Position numbers and translations under genes: made by a program
Notes under the pieces: generated by a model
The model's input: only the letters and a program-made list of their open reading frames with translations
Told to the model about the DNA's origin: nothing
Database searches by the model: none
Part shown: piece after piece, positions 5,554 through 7,407 of the stretch
How the letters are laid out: each line of letters begins with the position of its first letter
Numbering within the stretch: position 1 is the stretch's first letter
DNA from: Chlamydiota bacterium
Lineage (GTDB): Bacteria; Chlamydiota; Chlamydiia; Chlamydiales; Rhabdochlamydiaceae
NCBI GenBank assembly: GCA_023265495.1
Contig: JAHFTP010000086.1
Span: forward strand, 1 to 7,407
DNA length: 7,407 nt
Direction of reading: 5' to 3'

Positions 5554-6366
5554 ATGAAAAAATTGCTTCTGCCTTTTTGTTTAGCAATCTCTTCAGTAAG
5601 TGGCCTGCAAACGAAGCCTTGGTTTGGGGATGTCTATGCTTTCTATATAGATCCTTCGTTTAGTTACAGCTATTTTCATGAAGTACAAGATGCAGTATCT
5701 CAGCCAAAAGAGGTCTCTAATAATTATGTCGCAGATGTCGACATGGGATTTACTCCAAGTGAATACGTAGATGTAGATCTGGAAATGGAGTTTGCCAGGA
5801 CGCCTAGGCAGAATTTCAGCTTTCGCAGCAGCGCCTTGCAGGGCAGGTTTTTACTGTTAGATGACATTGCAGGAGATCCTGTGAGCGTAACGCTTGGCGC
5901 CAATATTCGCGCAGTAGGGGGAAAGTCCACCAAGGACATCAGCTCTCCTTACGCCTCCTATCTCAACTTTGAGTTGACATCAGCTCTAGGGAAAGAACTA
6001 ACATTTGAAGATACATGGACCATGAGAGGATATGTGTTTGGAGCCGTTGGCTATGCCAACCATGGCTCTCCATGGGCGCGCGCAGAAGCTCTTTTTGAAG
6101 GGCATGTAAGCAATCATCAGCGTTTAGGGATTTTTTCTAATGGCTACTTTGGGTTTGGAACGAAAAGAGAAGTAACCATCCATGATTTCCATGGATGGGG
6201 TGTCTATCGCCACCGGTCTGTTGATGTAGGAGCCCTCTATCGTTACGTGTTTTCTCTCTGGGGTTCTTTGCAAGTGTCGTATTCGTATCGCGTGTATGCT
6301 AAGTCGTATCCAGAGAAAGAACAGTTTTTTATTTTGCAATATTCCTTGCCCTTTTCTTTCTTTTAA
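5554..6366 (+). CDS. Secreted protein, probable outer-membrane beta-barrel, family not recognised
   Basis: A 270-residue protein. The N-terminus, MKKLLLPFCLAISSVSG, is a classic signal peptide with probable cleavage after residue 17. The mature part has no long hydrophobic helix. It has many alternating polar/hydrophobic stretches typical of beta-strands (for example YVDVDLEMEFA, PVSVTLGANIRAV, SLQVSYSYRVYA), is rich in Tyr, Phe and Gly, and ends ILQYSLPFSFF. A terminal Phe on an amphipathic strand is the usual signal for outer-membrane barrel assembly. The mature protein has no cysteine, unlike the cysteine-rich envelope proteins of Chlamydia. I chose ATG 5554 because AGGAA (5543-5547) is well spaced for it; an in-frame TTG at 5548 is too close. 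It follows trxB by 9 nt. It could be a small porin or an adhesin-like barrel. The localisation is fairly well supported; the function is unknown. Confidence 0.8.
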   Translation: MKKLLLPFCLAISSVSGLQTKPWFGDVYAFYIDPSFSYSYFHEVQDAVSQPKEVSNNYVADVDMGFTPSEYVDVDLEMEFARTPRQNFSFRSSALQGRFLLLDDIAGDPVSVTLGANIRAVGGKSTKDISSPYASYLNFELTSALGKELTFEDTWTMRGYVFGAVGYANHGSPWARAEALFEGHVSNHQRLGIFSNGYFGFGTKREVTIHDFHGWGVYRHRSVDVGALYRYVFSLWGSLQVSYSYRVYAKSYPEKEQFFILQYSLPFSFF

Positions 6367-6409
6367 CTGTTTGCATTCTTTTGCGCCGCTTGAAAAAACC
6401 CACATGTTG

Positions 6410-6464
6410 ATGTCTTCGACATATCTAAAAAACGTGTCGAAAAAAACGCTTTTTTCGACATATC
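6410..6464. repeat. Cluster of TTCGACA/TGTCGAA repeats between convergent genes
   Basis: TTCGACATATC occurs twice as an exact direct repeat (6415-6425 and 6454-6464), 39 bp apart start to start. The reverse complement of its first seven bases lies between them (TGTCGAA, 6435-6441). The first copy is also the right half of a small palindrome, ATGTC-TTC-GACAT (6410-6422). The middle copy can therefore pair with either neighbour. It lies in the 147-bp gap between the barrel gene and the fic gene. Confidence 0.65.
6435..6460. terminator. Perfect 11-bp hairpin, possible bidirectional terminator
   Basis: TGTCGAAAAAA (6435-6445) and TTTTTTCGACA (6450-6460) are exact reverse complements around a 4-nt loop, ACGC. 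Position between two convergent genes suggests it stops transcription from both sides. The A and T tracts are in the loop-proximal half of the stem instead of flanking a GC-rich stem, so it does not fit the textbook terminator. The assignment is by position and symmetry. Confidence 0.4.
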
Positions 6465-6513
6465 AAATATTGTAAAGCTGCAAATCTATTATTATAAACG
6501 GGGTAAAAGTTGG

Positions 6514-7407
6514 CTATTTGAGCAGTTGTAGAAATGCCTCACTGATATAGTATGCGTCGCGGCCTATTTTATGGCAGCGAAAGACTCCTATTTGTTCTAA
6601 TTTCTGTAAATATTGGGAAGCCGTTTGACGATGGCAGATTCCAGATTCTTCTAAATAGCGAATTTTACAGTAGGGGTACCTGAAGAGAACTTCGATTAGA
6701 TCTTTTGAGTAAATGCGAGGTAGTTCTTTTCGAACAAGCTCTGCTGTGCTTAGCATCAGCTGATGGATCGCTACAATTTTTTTCCTTGTTGTAATAGCGG
6801 TCTTTTCTAGTCCTTGTAAGATGAATAAAATCCAAGGCTCCCATTCTCCTCGCTCCGTCACAGCTCTCAGTCCATTATAATAGGCGCTTTTCTGAGAAAT
6901 GATGTAATGAGAAAGATAGAGGACCGGAATGTCTAGTAATCCCTTTTCAATGAGAAAGAGAATGTTCAAAATTCTGCCTGTTCTCCCATTTCCATCAGGA
7001 AAGGGATGGATGGCCTCAAACTGATAATGCATAAGGGCCATTTGAATAAGCGGATCTAGGGTGTCCGAGTATAGGAACTTTTCGAGGTTGGCCATTTTTT
7101 GCCTAATCACTTCCTCACCTTCAGGGGGGGTATAGACAACTTCTCCCATAGGATTCTTTAATTTGGTGCCCGGAATATTGCGAATGCCTATTGTGGTGTT
7201 TTTAAGAATTTGGACAATTTCTTCCAAAAGGGGAGTGGTAAGCAATCTTTTCTTTGTCTTAAGTTCATGGTATCCATGCCAAAGTGCATCCTTGTAAAAA
7301 AGCACTTCTTTTGTTTGCGGATCTATACTAGTAGGAGAATCTGCAAATGCTTGGTATAGGTCATCGTTTGTCGTTACGATGTTTTCTATTTCTGAAGAAA
7401 GTTTAGC
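6514..7407 (-). CDS. Fic-domain protein AMP-transferase, class II self-inhibited (N-terminus cut by window edge)
   Basis: The frame stays open to the right edge (298 visible residues), so the true start lies outside the window. Fic enzymes usually transfer AMP from ATP to a hydroxyl on a target protein. The catalytic motif HPFPDGNGRTGR (visible residues 134-145; 6973-7008) is complete, with the catalytic His, the metal-binding Asp and the phosphate-binding Asn and Arg. Upstream, PGTKLKNPMGEVVYTPPEGEE (79-99) is the typical target-docking flap region. Near the edge, LSSEIENI contains SxxxEN (4-9), the class II inhibitory motif whose Glu blocks ATP binding in cis, followed by VTTNDDLYQAF as in other family members. 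The last 65 residues (SKDLIEVLFRYPYCKIRYLEE onward) look like a winged-helix domain. It resembles the Shewanella SoFic type. The visible GTG at 7305 would remove the inhibitory helix and is not the start. The target is unknown. Confidence 0.93.
   Translation of the reverse strand, partial: AKLSSEIENIVTTNDDLYQAFADSPTSIDPQTKEVLFYKDALWHGYHELKTKKRLLTTPLLEEIVQILKNTTIGIRNIPGTKLKNPMGEVVYTPPEGEEVIRQKMANLEKFLYSDTLDPLIQMALMHYQFEAIHPFPDGNGRTGRILNILFLIEKGLLDIPVLYLSHYIISQKSAYYNGLRAVTERGEWEPWILFILQGLEKTAITTRKKIVAIHQLMLSTAELVRKELPRIYSKDLIEVLFRYPYCKIRYLEESGICHRQTASQYLQKLEQIGVFRCHKIGRDAYYISEAFLQLLK

Noticed and set aside
4725..5555. Minus-strand open frames opposite trxB, up to 132 codons
   Set aside because: They sit antisense to a strongly conserved enzyme and overlap one another. 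Their translations show no domain and have no start signals.
6514..7305. GTG at 7305 as the start of the Fic gene
   Set aside because: The frame continues upstream for 34 more codons to the edge and encodes the typical SSEIEN inhibitory helix and VTTNDDLYQAF segment, so the real start is beyond the window.

Overview
This 7.4 kb window looks like chromosome from a member of the Chlamydiae outside the well-known animal pathogens, i.e. a Parachlamydia/Waddlia/Simkania-type environmental chlamydia. The main clue is the thioredoxin reductase, whose sequence (GGQLMTTTEVENFPGFPEG, CAVCDGA, GSGCMAALDAER) reads like chlamydial TrxB as I remember it. That placement is from memory and no search was run. 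Most genes lack a strong Shine-Dalgarno site and intergenic DNA is AT-rich. Seven genes are recognisable or well supported, plus one tiny ORF with strong expression signals.

Left part (1-3767, minus strand): a four-gene polyamine-type ABC importer in the order potA, potB, potC, potD. Every junction overlaps (ATGA, 17 nt, TAATG), so the four are almost certainly one translationally coupled operon. PotA is the ATPase, PotB and PotC are the two permeases, and PotD is the membrane-tethered binding protein. PotD runs off the left edge and has no stop in the window. A candidate promoter and an overlapping dyad lie just upstream of potA.

Middle (3768-4219): a divergent intergenic region. It holds the potA promoter on one strand. 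On the other is a near-consensus promoter (TTGATT-18-TATAAT) and a perfect AAGGAGG site feeding a 32-codon ORF, then a hairpin before the next gene.

Right part, plus strand (4220-6366): an unrecognised acidic 96-residue protein, trxB preceded by a long AT-rich inverted repeat, and 9 nt after trxB a secreted, probable outer-membrane beta-barrel protein with no cysteine in its mature part.

Far right (6367-7407): a short convergent intergenic region with a cluster of TTCGACA/TGTCGAA repeats that can form alternative hairpins. It is followed by a minus-strand Fic-domain protein that runs off the right edge. It has an intact catalytic motif, an N-terminal inhibitory-helix motif and a C-terminal winged-helix-like region: a class II, self-restrained AMP-transferase.

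I see no tRNA, rRNA, CRISPR array, insertion sequence or prophage. The window is mostly ordinary housekeeping and transport. The less explained parts are the tiny ORF, the 96-residue protein, the beta-barrel protein and the inverted repeats.
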